From NCBI GenBank assembly GCA_001803635.1, contig MHDU01000060.1, positions 1-41,826 of the forward strand: a stretch of 41,826 bases of DNA, written 5' to 3'. The position numbers and the translations under genes were made by a program. The notes under the pieces are model-generated. The model worked only from the letters and a program-made list of their open reading frames with translations. It was not told the DNA's origin and searched no databases. The stretch comes from Nitrospirae bacterium GWB2_47_37 (GTDB taxonomy: Bacteria; Nitrospirota; Thermodesulfovibrionia; Thermodesulfovibrionales; Dissulfurispiraceae). Positions 15,861-23,421 of this stretch are shown piece by piece. Position 1 is the stretch's first letter. Every line of letters begins with the position of its first letter.

Positions 15861-15902
15861 AACCGCTTTAATCATTAATAAGCCCGGAATTCAAGCCCTT
15901 CC

Positions 15903-15932
15903 TTGACTTCGACCATATCTCTTTTATAAGAT
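15903..15932 (+). promoter_or_regulatory. Likely promoter of rpiB-glyA-nrdR
   Basis: TTGACT (15903-15908) and TAAGAT (15927-15932) are separated by 18 bp, about 30 nt before the rpiB start. The match is moderate. Confidence 0.4.
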
Positions 15933-15964
15933 ACACATTTCAAGTTTATTTTCATGGAGGATAA

Positions 15965-16417
15965 ATGCTTATCGCGATCGGCTCGGACCACGCGGGTCTT
16001 GAAATGAAAATGGAAATAATCTCCGTCTTGAAAGAATTTTCTCACGAATACGTAGATTACGGCACCGACACCCCTCAATCCGTTGATTATCCGGACTTCG
16101 GAGAGAAGGTCGCGGACGCGGTCTCGACCGGAAAAACGGAACGCGGGATACTGATATGCGGCACCGGCATCGGCATGTCCATTGTCGCGAATAAATTTCC
16201 GAATATCCGGGCCGCCCTTTGCAACGAGCTTTTCTCGGCAAGGATGAGCAGGCTCCACAACGACGCCAACGTCCTCGTCCTCGGAGGCAGGATTATAGGC
16301 AAAGACCTCGCGAAAGAAATAGTACGCACATGGATCACCGTGCCTTTTGAAGCCGGAAGGCATGTCAACAGGCTCAAAAAAATCACACTCATCGAGGAGA
16401 AAACTGCAAGGAAATGA
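15965..16417 (+). CDS. rpiB: Ribose 5-phosphate isomerase B
   Basis: The 150-residue protein begins [15 protein letters not shown] and has [10 protein letters not shown], the catalytic-Cys loop [16 protein letters not shown], and [23 protein letters not shown] with the phosphate-binding Arg/His set. It interconverts ribose and ribulose 5-phosphate. A GGAGG site lies 5 nt before the ATG. The stop overlaps the glyA start by 4 nt. The rpiB-glyA-nrdR order is a familiar cluster in several bacterial phyla, linking pentose, C1 and nucleotide metabolism. Confidence 0.95.
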   Translation: MLIAIGSDHAGLEMKMEIISVLKEFSHEYVDYGTDTPQSVDYPDFGEKVADAVSTGKTERGILICGTGIGMSIVANKFPNIRAALCNELFSARMSRLHNDANVLVLGGRIIGKDLAKEIVRTWITVPFEAGRHVNRLKKITLIEEKTARK

Positions 16418-17658
16418 ATCTCGAAAACCTAAAATCCACGGACCCCGAAATATACGAAGCGATCATTAAAGAAACCGAACGGGAGCAGGGCAAAATACTT
16501 TTAATAGCATCGGAGAATTACGCGAGCCGCGCGGTTCTTGAGGCGCAGGGCTCCGTCTTTACCAACAAATACGCCGAAGGCTATCCCAATAAGAGGTATT
16601 ACGGAGGCTGCGAGTATGCTGATATCGTAGAGCAACGCGCGATCGAGAGGGCAAAAGAACTATTCGGCGCGGAGCATGTGAATGTCCAGCCGCATTCGGG
16701 AAGTCAGGCAAATATGGCCGTCTATTTCTCATTTTTAAAGCCCGGCGATACTATATTGGGAATGAACTTAGCGCACGGAGGGCATTTGTCGCACGGCGCA
16801 TCGGTCAACTTCACCGGCATGCTGTATAAAAGCATATCTTACGGCATCGATAAGGATACGGGCCGCATAGATATGAATGAAGTAAGAGAACTTGCAAAAA
16901 AGCATAAACCCAAAATGATAATTACCGGAGCAAGCGCATATTCCCGCCTGCTCGATTTCAAGGCATTCTCTGAAATAGCGAAAGAGACCGGAGCCTATCT
17001 CCTTGCGGACATAGCTCACATCGCCGGCCTGATCGCTGCTGGAGAGCATCCTTCGCCTGTTCCTTACGCGGATTTCGTTACGTCCACCACCCACAAAACG
17101 CTTCGCGGACCGAGGGGCGGAATGATAATGTGCAGGTCCGAATACGCAAGGGCGATCGACAAAATGATCTTCCCCGGAATCCAAGGGGGGCCCCTCGTTC
17201 ATGTTATCGCCGCAAAGGCTACGGCATTGAAAGAAGCATTGAGCCCGGAATTCAAGGATTACCAGAAAAAAGTCATATCAAACGCAAAAAAGCTTGCGGA
17301 CGGACTTATCGATCGGGGTTTTAATATAATTTCCGGAGGCACGGACAATCATCTCATGCTCGTGGATTTAAGAAGCGTGAACGTAACAGGCAAAGAGGCT
17401 GAAGAAGCCCTCGATAAAGCAGGCATAACGGTAAACAAAAACTCCATTCCTTACGACGACAAGCCTCCGACGATAACGAGCGGCATAAGGCTCGGAACGC
17501 CGTCCGTAACCACACGCGGGATGGGCAATTCCGAAATGGACGACATCGCCGACATAATATCGAACGTCATTAAAAATATACCTAACCCGGCGGTAATTGC
17601 CGGCATGAACGGAAGGGTTAAAACCCTCTGCAATAAACATCCCATTTATCAGCCATGA
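16414..17658 (+). CDS. glyA: Serine hydroxymethyltransferase
   Basis: The 414-residue PLP enzyme has [43 protein letters not shown], the internal [17 protein letters not shown] and the Schiff-base Lys in [13 protein letters not shown]. It interconverts serine plus THF with glycine plus 5,10-methylene-THF, so it joins the same folate pool as the folD-metF genes 7-9 kb away. Overlaps of 4 nt with both rpiB and nrdR point to a tightly coupled operon. Length and motifs are complete. Confidence 0.97.
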   Translation: MNLENLKSTDPEIYEAIIKETEREQGKILLIASENYASRAVLEAQGSVFTNKYAEGYPNKRYYGGCEYADIVEQRAIERAKELFGAEHVNVQPHSGSQANMAVYFSFLKPGDTILGMNLAHGGHLSHGASVNFTGMLYKSISYGIDKDTGRIDMNEVRELAKKHKPKMIITGASAYSRLLDFKAFSEIAKETGAYLLADIAHIAGLIAAGEHPSPVPYADFVTSTTHKTLRGPRGGMIMCRSEYARAIDKMIFPGIQGGPLVHVIAAKATALKEALSPEFKDYQKKVISNAKKLADGLIDRGFNIISGGTDNHLMLVDLRSVNVTGKEAEEALDKAGITVNKNSIPYDDKPPTITSGIRLGTPSVTTRGMGNSEMDDIADIISNVIKNIPNPAVIAGMNGRVKTLCNKHPIYQP

Positions 17659-18119
17659 AGTGCCCGTTCTGCGGAAGCGTCGAAGACAAGGTTATAGACT
17701 CGAGATCGAGTAAAGAAGGAGATGTCGTCCGCAGAAGAAGGGAATGCCTGAAATGCGGGCAGCGCTTTACCTCCTATGAACGGGTCGAAGACCCCTTTCC
17801 CATGGTGATAAAAAAAGACGGAAGCCGTGAATTCTTCAACGGCCATAAGATACTCACAGGGCTCAAAAAGGCGTGCGAGAAACGCCCCATTCCAACAACA
17901 ACTCTTGAGGAAGTAGAAAAAAATATCGAGAAGAAACTCATGGGTCTCAACGTCAAGGAGATACCGAGCACATGGATAGGCGAAGAGATAATGTCCGCCC
18001 TAAAGGAACTCGACAAGGTAGCCTATGTGAGATTCGCCTCGGTGTACAGGCAGTTCAAGGACATAAGCGAGTTGATGGAAGAAGTTAAAGGACTGTTCGA
18101 GCCGAAAAAAAAGAAATAG
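17655..18119 (+). CDS. nrdR: Transcriptional repressor NrdR
   Basis: The 154-residue protein starts with the zinc ribbon MKCPFCGS...CLKCGQRF, followed by the ATP-cone domain ([11 protein letters not shown] to [14 protein letters not shown]). NrdR binds dATP/ATP and represses ribonucleotide reductase genes. The C-terminus ends in a Lys run. Its start overlaps glyA by 4 nt. No nrd gene is in the window. Confidence 0.97.
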   Translation: MKCPFCGSVEDKVIDSRSSKEGDVVRRRRECLKCGQRFTSYERVEDPFPMVIKKDGSREFFNGHKILTGLKKACEKRPIPTTTLEEVEKNIEKKLMGLNVKEIPSTWIGEEIMSALKELDKVAYVRFASVYRQFKDISELMEEVKGLFEPKKKK

Positions 18120-18127
18120 CGCTTATC

Positions 18128-18216
18128 GCGTTATAGAGCTGCGCGTTATTGAACTATTTGAAACCGGTATGACATAATATTGAACGTTATAACGCTCAAC
18201 GCTGTGCGTTATAACG
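18128..18216 (+). promoter_or_regulatory. tRNA promoter region with repeated GCGTTATA dyads
   Basis: Between nrdR and the tRNAs, TTGAAC (18149-18154) and CATAAT (18173-18178), 18 bp apart, may be the tRNA promoter. Around it are four GCGTTAT-type motifs (from 18128, 18143, 18185, 18206). The last two are inverted 11-bp copies (18185-18195 and 18206-18216), each containing the palindrome CGTTATAACG. Their role is unknown; they do not match the NrdR box pattern I know. Confidence 0.4.
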
Positions 18217-18223
18217 GAACTCT

Positions 18224-18297
18224 TGGGGAGTCGTCCAACGGCAGGACGGTAGACTCTGGATCTGCTTATAGGGGTTCGAATCCTCTCTCCCCAGCCA
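18224..18297 (+). tRNA. tRNA-Gln (anticodon CTG)
   Basis: The 74-nt cloverleaf has acceptor arms TGGGGAG/CTCCCCA, a D-arm GTCC...GGAC, a seven-base anticodon loop CTCTGGA with CTG reading CAG, the T-loop GGTTCGAATCC, discriminator G and an encoded CCA. The T1-A72 acceptor pair is typical of tRNA-Gln. Confidence 0.93.
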
Positions 18298-18300
18298 TAT

Positions 18301-18375
18301 GGTCCCATCGTCTAGCGGTCAGGACGTGGCCCTCTCAAGGCCGAAACACGGGTTCGATTCCCGTTGGGACTACCA
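18301..18375 (+). tRNA. tRNA-Glu (anticodon CTC)
   Basis: The 75-nt cloverleaf starts 3 nt after tRNA-Gln. Acceptor arms are GGTCCCA/TGGGACT (first pair G-T wobble), the D-arm is GTCT...AGGAC, the anticodon loop CTCTCAA reads GAG, the T-loop is GGTTCGATTCC, with discriminator A and encoded CCA. Its last 27 nt recur twice downstream, making it the target of small integrated modules. Confidence 0.92.
18349..18375 (+). repeat. att-like direct repeat, copy 1 (within tRNA-Glu)
   Basis: This 27-bp segment, beginning CGGGTTCGATTCCCG and ending TACCA, covers the T-arm, 3' acceptor strand and CCA of tRNA-Glu. Identical copies lie at 18802-18828 and 19688-19714. Confidence 0.85.
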
Positions 18376-18414
18376 AATTTTTCAAAGAACTTAGGAAGAT
18401 TCCGCCGGATTAAA

Positions 18415-18723
18415 TTATGCAGCATGCAATTTAACTTTTTCGTGATCTTGTAAAATTTTCAATATCCCCACAATGCTATCCAAACGAGGATTACCTTTAG
18501 GCCCAAGCATACGGTGCAAACTTTTACTATCTTTCTTAAGCTTCCGGGCAAGCGAAGGAAAGGTAATTGTGGCATTAATATAATCGCGCAGTATCGCCTT
18601 GCCCGTCTCTATATTGCCGATTAAAATTTCGTTTACGGCTTCGGTTAGAAGCCCCCTACGGAATTTTTCATCCTTCGCCGCCCGCTCCATTATTGTCTCT
18701 CTAAAGTCACGAGTAAGTGCCAT
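18415..18723 (-). CDS. HTH antitoxin-like regulator (HigA-like addiction module antidote family), no toxin partner
   Basis: The 102-residue protein begins MALTRDFRETIMERAAKD and has a central helical stretch (LLTEAVNEILIGNIETGKAILRDYI is split over residues ~25-48) followed by an HTH with FPSLARKLKKDSKSLHRMLG. This pattern is typical of predicted addiction-module antidote proteins that usually follow a RelE/HigB-like toxin. Here no toxin gene fits in the 453-bp module, so it is a solitary antitoxin. It could act as an anti-addiction factor or simply as an autoregulated repressor. A GGGAGG site precedes the ATG, and a strong promoter with an operator-like dyad lies upstream. Confidence 0.78.
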   Translation of the reverse strand: MALTRDFRETIMERAAKDEKFRRGLLTEAVNEILIGNIETGKAILRDYINATITFPSLARKLKKDSKSLHRMLGPKGNPRLDSIVGILKILQDHEKVKLHAA

Positions 18724-18746
18724 TTTAAACCTCCCTCATTTAAACA

Positions 18747-18775
18747 ATAGTAACATTTAGGTTACTTTCTGTCAA
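18747..18775 (-). promoter_or_regulatory. Promoter and operator of the lone antitoxin
   Basis: On the minus strand, consensus TTGACA (18770-18775) and TACTAT (18747-18752) are 17 bp apart. A perfect dyad AGTAAC-N6-GTTACT (18749-18766) overlaps the -10 box and spacer, as expected for autorepression by an antitoxin. Confidence 0.7.
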
Positions 18776-18801
18776 GTTATTTTTCCATCGGCATTTTCCA
18801 C

Positions 18802-18828
18802 CGGGTTCGATTCCCGTTGGGACTACCA
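18802..18828 (+). repeat. att-like direct repeat, copy 2
   Basis: Exact 27-bp copy of the tRNA-Glu 3' end, separating module 1 from module 2. It has no 5' tRNA half and cannot fold as a tRNA. Confidence 0.85.
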
Positions 18829-18990
18829 AACTTTTCTTTATATTCCAAGAAGTTATCAGAATATTATGTAAAAAACTTCCGTCATCAAACCGTCAATGAA
18901 TCCTATCTTTTGTTATTAAATTTTGGGGCGCATCGAGGAATATTTTAATCTTCGAGCTGTTTCAGAGAATCGGGCTGCCATAAGTTTGAA

Positions 18991-19365
18991 CTATACCGGA
19001 ATCTCAAGCAATATCTTTCTATAATCCACATGCGGGACCACGCGCTTTTTATCCGCCTCGGTTTTTTCGAGGGTAACAAGCCCTATCTCAGATAGCATTT
19101 TTAGATCCTGATTCACATTTTTCAAGTCTCTGCCTAACATTTTTGCAAGCTCATAAACCGATTGAGGATGCTGTTCTCTTATCGTCTTAAGAATTAAAAG
19201 CCTGTTGTTGGTAAGTACCGATCTCATGGCATCTATAGAGTCAAAATATATTCCTTCCTCTTTTTTCACCTTTTTGCCGGCTTTCAGCTTTTCCCATGCC
19301 TCCGCAAAATCTTCCAGACTTTCCTTAAGACCCTTAATGCCTATGTCTATTTTTTTTACCTTCAT
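18991..19365 (-). CDS. TumA-like antitoxin (MarR/ArsR-type winged HTH)
   Basis: The 124-residue protein has a basic, helical N-terminal part with a FAEAWEKLKAGKKVKKEEGIYF style linker (residues ~18-42) and a winged HTH (MRSVLTNNRLLILKTIRE, then SVYELAKMLGRDLKNVNQDLKML). The C-terminus is a beta-rich tail ending in DYRKILLEIPV. Proteins of this kind are encoded next to DUF6516/TumE toxins and act as the antitoxin and DNA-binding repressor. AGAGGTGA lies before the ATG. It begins 9 nt after the toxin gene, so toxin is encoded first, which is normal for this pair. Confidence 0.8.
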   Translation of the reverse strand: MKVKKIDIGIKGLKESLEDFAEAWEKLKAGKKVKKEEGIYFDSIDAMRSVLTNNRLLILKTIREQHPQSVYELAKMLGRDLKNVNQDLKMLSEIGLVTLEKTEADKKRVVPHVDYRKILLEIPV

Positions 19366-19374
19366 AATTCACCT

Positions 19375-19650
19375 CTATTTTATTCTCTCTATGTCGTTAT
19401 AGAAATCCTCTATCAGGACATCCATATCTTTAAAGCGATAAAGATGTTCTCTGCTTCCATAATGCCTATGGTCTCCCTTCCCTTCCGCATTGTCGTATCC
19501 TATAATTCTTTTACCGTCTCTTATATAAACGAGCGAATATTTCAGCCCGTATGGTTTATCTTTTGAGTGCGGCACCCGCCATATTTTCATTTCAGTGATA
19601 TCGCCGTTGGGTTCGACATTTTTCCTATAAAATAAAAGGTCCACGCCCAT
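19375..19650 (-). CDS. TumE-like toxin (DUF6516 family)
   Basis: The protein has the family motifs EMKIWRVPHS, YGLKYSLVYI, RIIGYDNAEGKGDHRH and a final FIEDFYNDI-like helix (IEDFYNDIERI). DUF6516 proteins are toxins paired with an HTH antitoxin; the next gene fits that role. I start it at the ATG at 19650 (91 residues, MGVDLLFYRKN), as in homologues. Upstream in-frame codons up to 19734 are the antisense of the tRNA-Glu fragment and are not coding; the ATG at 19671 lies between the -35 and -10 boxes. The promoter places the transcript start at the ATG, so translation is probably leaderless. The biochemical activity of the family is not certain to me. Confidence 0.82.
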   Translation of the reverse strand: MGVDLLFYRKNVEPNGDITEMKIWRVPHSKDKPYGLKYSLVYIRDGKRIIGYDNAEGKGDHRHYGSREHLYRFKDMDVLIEDFYNDIERIK

Positions 19651-19657
19651 ATAAGGT

Positions 19658-19686
19658 ATGATATGCCTCATAGAGAGATTTGTCAA
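19658..19686 (-). promoter_or_regulatory. tumE promoter abutting the att-like repeat
   Basis: TTGACA (19681-19686) and TATCAT (19658-19663) are spaced 17 bp on the minus strand; start is predicted at about 19651, one base before the ATG at 19650. The -35 box is only 1 bp away from the tRNA-derived repeat. Confidence 0.7.
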
Positions 19687-19687
19687 C

Positions 19688-19714
19688 CGGGTTCGATTCC
19701 CGTTGGGACTACCA
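19688..19714 (+). repeat. att-like direct repeat, copy 3 (distal end)
   Basis: Third exact 27-bp copy of the tRNA-Glu 3' end, followed by T6. It marks the distal boundary of the tandem modules. Confidence 0.85.
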
Positions 19715-19808
19715 TTTTTTCTAAATGAAACCATTTTAAAAAGCTTCTTAAAATTTGAAACCTTCCCGGTTTTAGGCTATAATTTTCAAAACGAACACAG
19801 AGGAGCAT

Positions 19809-20900
19809 ATGACAAAAGAAATCCATGAAATCGGCCCGTTAAAAGTAATCCAGCTTTTCTTTCCGGTCTCCAATTTTCACGCAATCGTTGTTATAGATAA
19901 TGTTGCGCTCGGCCCTTCCATAGGAGGCGTGAGGGTTTCTTCGGAAGTAACGGTTGAAGAGGTAAAAAGGCTCGCACGCACAATGACCATGAAAAACTCC
20001 ATTGCCGGGCTCCCGCACGGCGGGGGCAAGGCCGGAATAATCGTCGATCCCAAAGATCCGAAGAAAGAGCGGTATTTCAGGATATTCGCTCAGGCGATTA
20101 AGGATCTGCATGAATACATACCCGGCCCGGACATGGGGAGCAACGAGGAATGCATGGCGTGGATAAAAGACGAAATAGGAAGGGCTACCGCTCTGCCCGA
20201 AGAGATGGGAGGGCTTCCGCTCGACAAGCTCGGAGCAACCGGCTTCGGTCTGGCGGAATGCGCCGAGGTCGCATGCCCGTACGCGAATATCGAACTGAAA
20301 GGGGCGAGGGTCGCAATTCAGGGGTTCGGGAGCGTGGGAAAGGCAGCCGCTAAATTCCTTTCCCGAAAAGGCGCGGTAATCGTAGCGGTAAGCGACACAA
20401 AGGGGAGCGTGTGCAGCCCTGACGGAATAGACGTAAAAGAACTTTTAGAAGTTAAGGCGACGACCGGAAGCGTTACGAATTACAAAAAAGGCTCCGGAAA
20501 GATGTGCAGCGAACTTTTTTTAGCGCAATGCGATATTCTTATCCCCGCTGCAACGCCTGACGTTATAAACAAAGACAATGTCAATGAGGTAAAGGCAAAA
20601 ATGATACTTCAGGGAGCGAATATCCCGGCCACAAAAGAGGCGGAAGAAATATTGTATAAAAGAGGAATTCTTTCCGTGCCGGATTTCATCGCCAACGCGG
20701 GAGGCGTAATAATGGCCGCTATGGAATACGAGGGCAAATCCGAAAAAGAGGCGTTTACAGCCATATCCGAGCGCGTAAAGAAAAACACTAAATCGATCCT
20801 CGAAAAATCATCCGCTGAAAAAATCCTTCCGAGGCAGGCTGCGGAGGCAATCGCAAAGGAGAGGGTCTTGAGGGCAATGCAATACAAAAAAGTGTTATAG
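19809..20900 (+). CDS. Glu/Leu/Phe/Val family amino-acid dehydrogenase
   Basis: The 363-residue protein has GPSIGGVRV, the substrate/catalytic-Lys region LPHGGGKAGI, PGPDMGSNEECMAWI with the catalytic Asp, and a Rossmann domain starting VAIQGFGSVGKAAAKFL. PAATPDVIN and QGANIPAT close the nucleotide site. It deaminates an amino acid with NAD(P). It is shorter than typical hexameric glutamate dehydrogenase (~415-450) and closer in length to leucine dehydrogenase, and the Gly-rich loop reads GGGKAG rather than GGGKGG, so the substrate is uncertain. A GAGGAG site precedes the ATG. It is followed 17 nt later by the phnD-like gene, which has its own promoter. Confidence 0.88.
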   Translation: MTKEIHEIGPLKVIQLFFPVSNFHAIVVIDNVALGPSIGGVRVSSEVTVEEVKRLARTMTMKNSIAGLPHGGGKAGIIVDPKDPKKERYFRIFAQAIKDLHEYIPGPDMGSNEECMAWIKDEIGRATALPEEMGGLPLDKLGATGFGLAECAEVACPYANIELKGARVAIQGFGSVGKAAAKFLSRKGAVIVAVSDTKGSVCSPDGIDVKELLEVKATTGSVTNYKKGSGKMCSELFLAQCDILIPAATPDVINKDNVNEVKAKMILQGANIPATKEAEEILYKRGILSVPDFIANAGGVIMAAMEYEGKSEKEAFTAISERVKKNTKSILEKSSAEKILPRQAAEAIAKERVLRAMQYKKVL

Positions 20901-20903
20901 CTT

Positions 20904-20912
20904 TGTTATAAT
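20904..20912 (+). promoter_or_regulatory. Extended -10 promoter of the PhnD-like operon
   Basis: TGTTATAAT (TGn plus perfect TATAAT) ends 5 nt before the ATG at 20918. No good -35 is seen. The transcript would start at or next to the ATG. Confidence 0.55.
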
Positions 20913-20917
20913 AAGCC

Positions 20918-21838
20918 ATGCGCTTCGTCTCCGTTGCAATAACACTATGTCTTCTTGTCGTTTCATGCGGCCAGAAACCCGAGGATATAGCCAAGGTAGA
21001 GCCTAAAAACATCAGGGAAAGCGCCTTTACCATCGCAATACTTCCCGAACAGAACGTCTTCGAGCAGAAAAAACGATATAAGCCCCTCGCGGAGTATCTG
21101 TCGAAAAATCTCAATATGAACGTAAAAATAAAACTCCTCGACAGCTACGGCTCCATTTACGATGAAATTAAGAACAAAACCATAGACGGCGCCTTTTTCG
21201 GAAGCTTTAATTATGTCCTTACAAAGGCGAGGGCAGATATCGAACCTGTAGCCCGTGCCTTGGGAACCGGCGGCAATTCCAACTATAAAGGCATTATATT
21301 TACGAGAAAAGACACCGGCCTGACCGCCGATGTAAAAACATGGAAAGACAAAAGAATCGCGCTCGTGCATGAGGTGACGACGGCGGGGTACGTGTTTCCG
21401 GCATGGCACCTGAAAAAAAACGGGGTTGCAAGCATCTACAACTACTTCGGCAAGATTATCTTTTCGGGAAGCCATGACGCGGCCATACTCTCCGTTTTTA
21501 AAGGACAGGCGGATATAGGAGCGGCAAAGGATTTAATACTTCAAAAACTGCTCTCCGAAAATCCTGCGATAAAAAACGATATCGTCATACTCGCCGGTTC
21601 GGTTGCAGTGCCTTCCAACAGTCTTTGCCTGAGGAGAGGCGTAGACGGCAAAATAAGAGAGTCGTTGAAGAAATCCTTGTTATCTATGCATCATAATGCC
21701 GACGGCAAAACCGCGCTTCAGGCGCTGGACGCATCCAAGTTCGTGGAGACCGCGGACTCAGAGTTCAACGTCCTCAGGCAGATGGCGAAGGATATAGGCT
21801 TAGACATCAAATTATACCCGTTCAGGGGCAACAGATGA
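20918..21838 (+). CDS. PhnD-like periplasmic substrate-binding lipoprotein, linked to a sensor kinase
   Basis: The 306-residue protein has a lipoprotein signal peptide ending in LLVVSC, so Cys17 should be lipidated. It has the PhnD/phosphite-binding fold features: FTIAILPEQ, YKPLAEYLSKNLNM, DGAFFGSFNYVL, and a KDKRIALVHEVTTAGYVFP central segment. Such proteins normally deliver phosphonate or phosphite to an ABC transporter, but no permease or ATPase is here. Instead the gene overlaps by 4 nt a heme-site kinase, followed by its regulator. It likely acts as a periplasmic ligand-binding co-sensor. The ligand cannot be read from sequence; oxyanions are plausible. No Shine-Dalgarno is present. Confidence 0.85.
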   Translation: MRFVSVAITLCLLVVSCGQKPEDIAKVEPKNIRESAFTIAILPEQNVFEQKKRYKPLAEYLSKNLNMNVKIKLLDSYGSIYDEIKNKTIDGAFFGSFNYVLTKARADIEPVARALGTGGNSNYKGIIFTRKDTGLTADVKTWKDKRIALVHEVTTAGYVFPAWHLKKNGVASIYNYFGKIIFSGSHDAAILSVFKGQADIGAAKDLILQKLLSENPAIKNDIVILAGSVAVPSNSLCLRRGVDGKIRESLKKSLLSMHHNADGKTALQALDASKFVETADSEFNVLRQMAKDIGLDIKLYPFRGNR

Positions 21839-23421
21839 AAAAGAAATTAATATTAGGGCTCGGCCTCGTGTTTTTAATATCCGCTATAAGCGCGATAGTC
21901 GTAATAAAAAATTTAGACAATATAGTCGTAAACCAGAAGCTCATCCACGAGCAGGACATTATTATAGGCAAATACAATGAAATGCTTTTTCAGATGAAAG
22001 GCGCGCAGTCCGAGCTTTACAGGCATCAGGCGGGTTATTCCCGCAATATAGATGACCTCGTAAATTACATAGAATCCTTTGACGACAACACGGATTTTTT
22101 ATCCCGGCAATATTCCTCGCACCACCGGGACATCGCGTGCATGCAGTGCCACTCTAAAATAGAGGAAAGGCTGACCTCCCTTTCGGCAATATTCTCCGAA
22201 ATAGAAGGCCACATAAAGCAATATAAGCAGGATATGAGCATTCTCATAACTACAAACGACAGGAGCCAGATGCGGATACTCGAAAAAACCGCTACACAAA
22301 AAGGCAATACCATTATCGGCCTGCTCGAAAAAATAAGGCACGCGGCCGACAAGATGAGGGATGAAATAAAAAACAAGAGAAACATACTTATAAACAGATC
22401 GAGGAATATGATTTCCATCACCATAGCTTTCGGTTTTATACTCTCCATGGCAATATTCATAGTGGTAATCAAGGGTATTACCGGCCCTATAAACGCACTG
22501 ATAAGCGGTATTCAGAAAATCGCAGGCGGGGACTTTTCACAGCGAGTGGAGGTCAGGACAAAGGACGAAATAGGCTTTATGGCAGAGGCCTTCAATAACA
22601 TGACCGAAAAACTCAGCACAATCATGGCAGAGAAAGACGGCCTGCTCAAAACTCTTCAGGGCTTCAACGAGGAATTGGAAAAAAAGGTCAAAGAGGCGAC
22701 CGAGAAACTCAGGCTGGCTCAGGAAAACATGGTAAGGACCGAAACCCTTGCCGCTGTAGGCACACTTGCCGCAGGCGTATCGCATGAGATAAGCACTCCG
22801 CTTAACACAATAATCGGCTTTACTCAACTTACCCTCTCGGAGCTTGACGACGCCAATCCCGTAAAAGGAGACCTCAGGGTTATAGAGCAGGAGGCCGTAA
22901 GGTGCAAAAGGATTGTTCAGGGCCTTCTAAATTTCGCGAAACCGCAAAAATACGAAGAAAAACTCACCGACATAAACAATATCATCGAAGAAACCATTTC
23001 GCTTATTGAATACCAGCCGTCAATGAAAAAAATAGTCATCAAGAAAAATTTCGATAAAGACCTCGTTTCGATAGAGGCCGATCCCATGCAGTTAAAGCAG
23101 GTATTTCTCAATCTCATACTCAATGCCGTACAGGCGATGCCCGAAGGCGGAGACCTCATAATAACGACAGGGAACGCGGATAAAGACATCGAGATATCCA
23201 TATCCGACACCGGCGCGGGCATACCCGAAGAAGAACAGCAGAAGATCTTCCAGCCCTTCTATACCACAAAGAAAGAGGGCACAGGGCTCGGCCTCTCCAT
23301 ATCTTACGGCATAATAAAAGGGCACGGAGGAGAGATATTCATTAAGAGTTCGCAGGGAAGCGGCACCACATTCAGAATATCCATACCCGCGAAACAAAAT
23401 GTCGGGAGCGGCGGAGAATAA
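21835..23421 (+). CDS. Membrane sensor histidine kinase with a periplasmic CXXCH heme-binding site and HAMP
   Basis: TM1 lies at about 4-25 and TM2 at about 194-214. Between them is a mainly helical periplasmic domain with CMQCH at residues 102-106, preceded by SSHHRD whose His residues could be distal heme ligands. A HAMP domain (GITGPINALISGIQKIAGGDF is cut over residues ~214-235) and a coiled coil lead to HisKA (H-box SHEISTPLNT) and HATPase ([33 protein letters not shown]). It overlaps the PhnD-like gene by 4 nt and the response regulator follows directly, so the three form one signalling operon. It probably phosphorylates the NtrC-type regulator at 23422. Heme attachment is a motif-based prediction. 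Confidence 0.9.
   Translation: MKKKLILGLGLVFLISAISAIVVIKNLDNIVVNQKLIHEQDIIIGKYNEMLFQMKGAQSELYRHQAGYSRNIDDLVNYIESFDDNTDFLSRQYSSHHRDIACMQCHSKIEERLTSLSAIFSEIEGHIKQYKQDMSILITTNDRSQMRILEKTATQKGNTIIGLLEKIRHAADKMRDEIKNKRNILINRSRNMISITIAFGFILSMAIFIVVIKGITGPINALISGIQKIAGGDFSQRVEVRTKDEIGFMAEAFNNMTEKLSTIMAEKDGLLKTLQGFNEELEKKVKEATEKLRLAQENMVRTETLAAVGTLAAGVSHEISTPLNTIIGFTQLTLSELDDANPVKGDLRVIEQEAVRCKRIVQGLLNFAKPQKYEEKLTDINNIIEETISLIEYQPSMKKIVIKKNFDKDLVSIEADPMQLKQVFLNLILNAVQAMPEGGDLIITTGNADKDIEISISDTGAGIPEEEQQKIFQPFYTTKKEGTGLGLSISYGIIKGHGGEIFIKSSQGSGTTFRISIPAKQNVGSGGE

Larger units (their letters stand above)
18376..18828. mobile_element. Small module 1 integrated at tRNA-Glu (453 bp, lone antitoxin)
   Basis: The stretch is bounded by the tRNA-Glu 3' end and an identical 27-bp copy. 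It contains only an antitoxin-like regulator with its promoter, transcribed against the tRNA. No integrase, transposase or terminal inverted repeat is present. The arrangement fits a passive cassette integrated in trans, or the decayed remains of an integrative element. Confidence 0.65.
18829..19714. mobile_element. Small module 2 integrated at tRNA-Glu (886 bp, TumE/TumA-like toxin-antitoxin)
   Basis: The segment between the second and third tRNA-Glu 3' copies carries a toxin-antitoxin pair on the minus strand and about 160 bp (18829-18990) without a gene. Being farther from the intact tRNA, it is probably the older insertion. A T6 run directly after the third copy (19715-19720) looks like the original tRNA downstream sequence. 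No integrase is present. Confidence 0.65.

Noticed and set aside
18123-18413. Open frames of 61 and 77 codons covering the tRNA region on both strands
   Set aside because: They are antisense or sense readings through tRNA-Gln and tRNA-Glu with no family-like sequence.
18828-18990. Possible toxin gene remnant in module 2 or an extra gene before tumA
   Set aside because: No open frame with a start, ribosome site or family likeness was found; the stretch is AT-rich non-coding.
19651-19734. N-terminal extension of the TumE-like protein (SPNGNRTR type)
   Set aside because: It is the antisense of the tRNA-Glu fragment and of the promoter; homologues begin near 19650.
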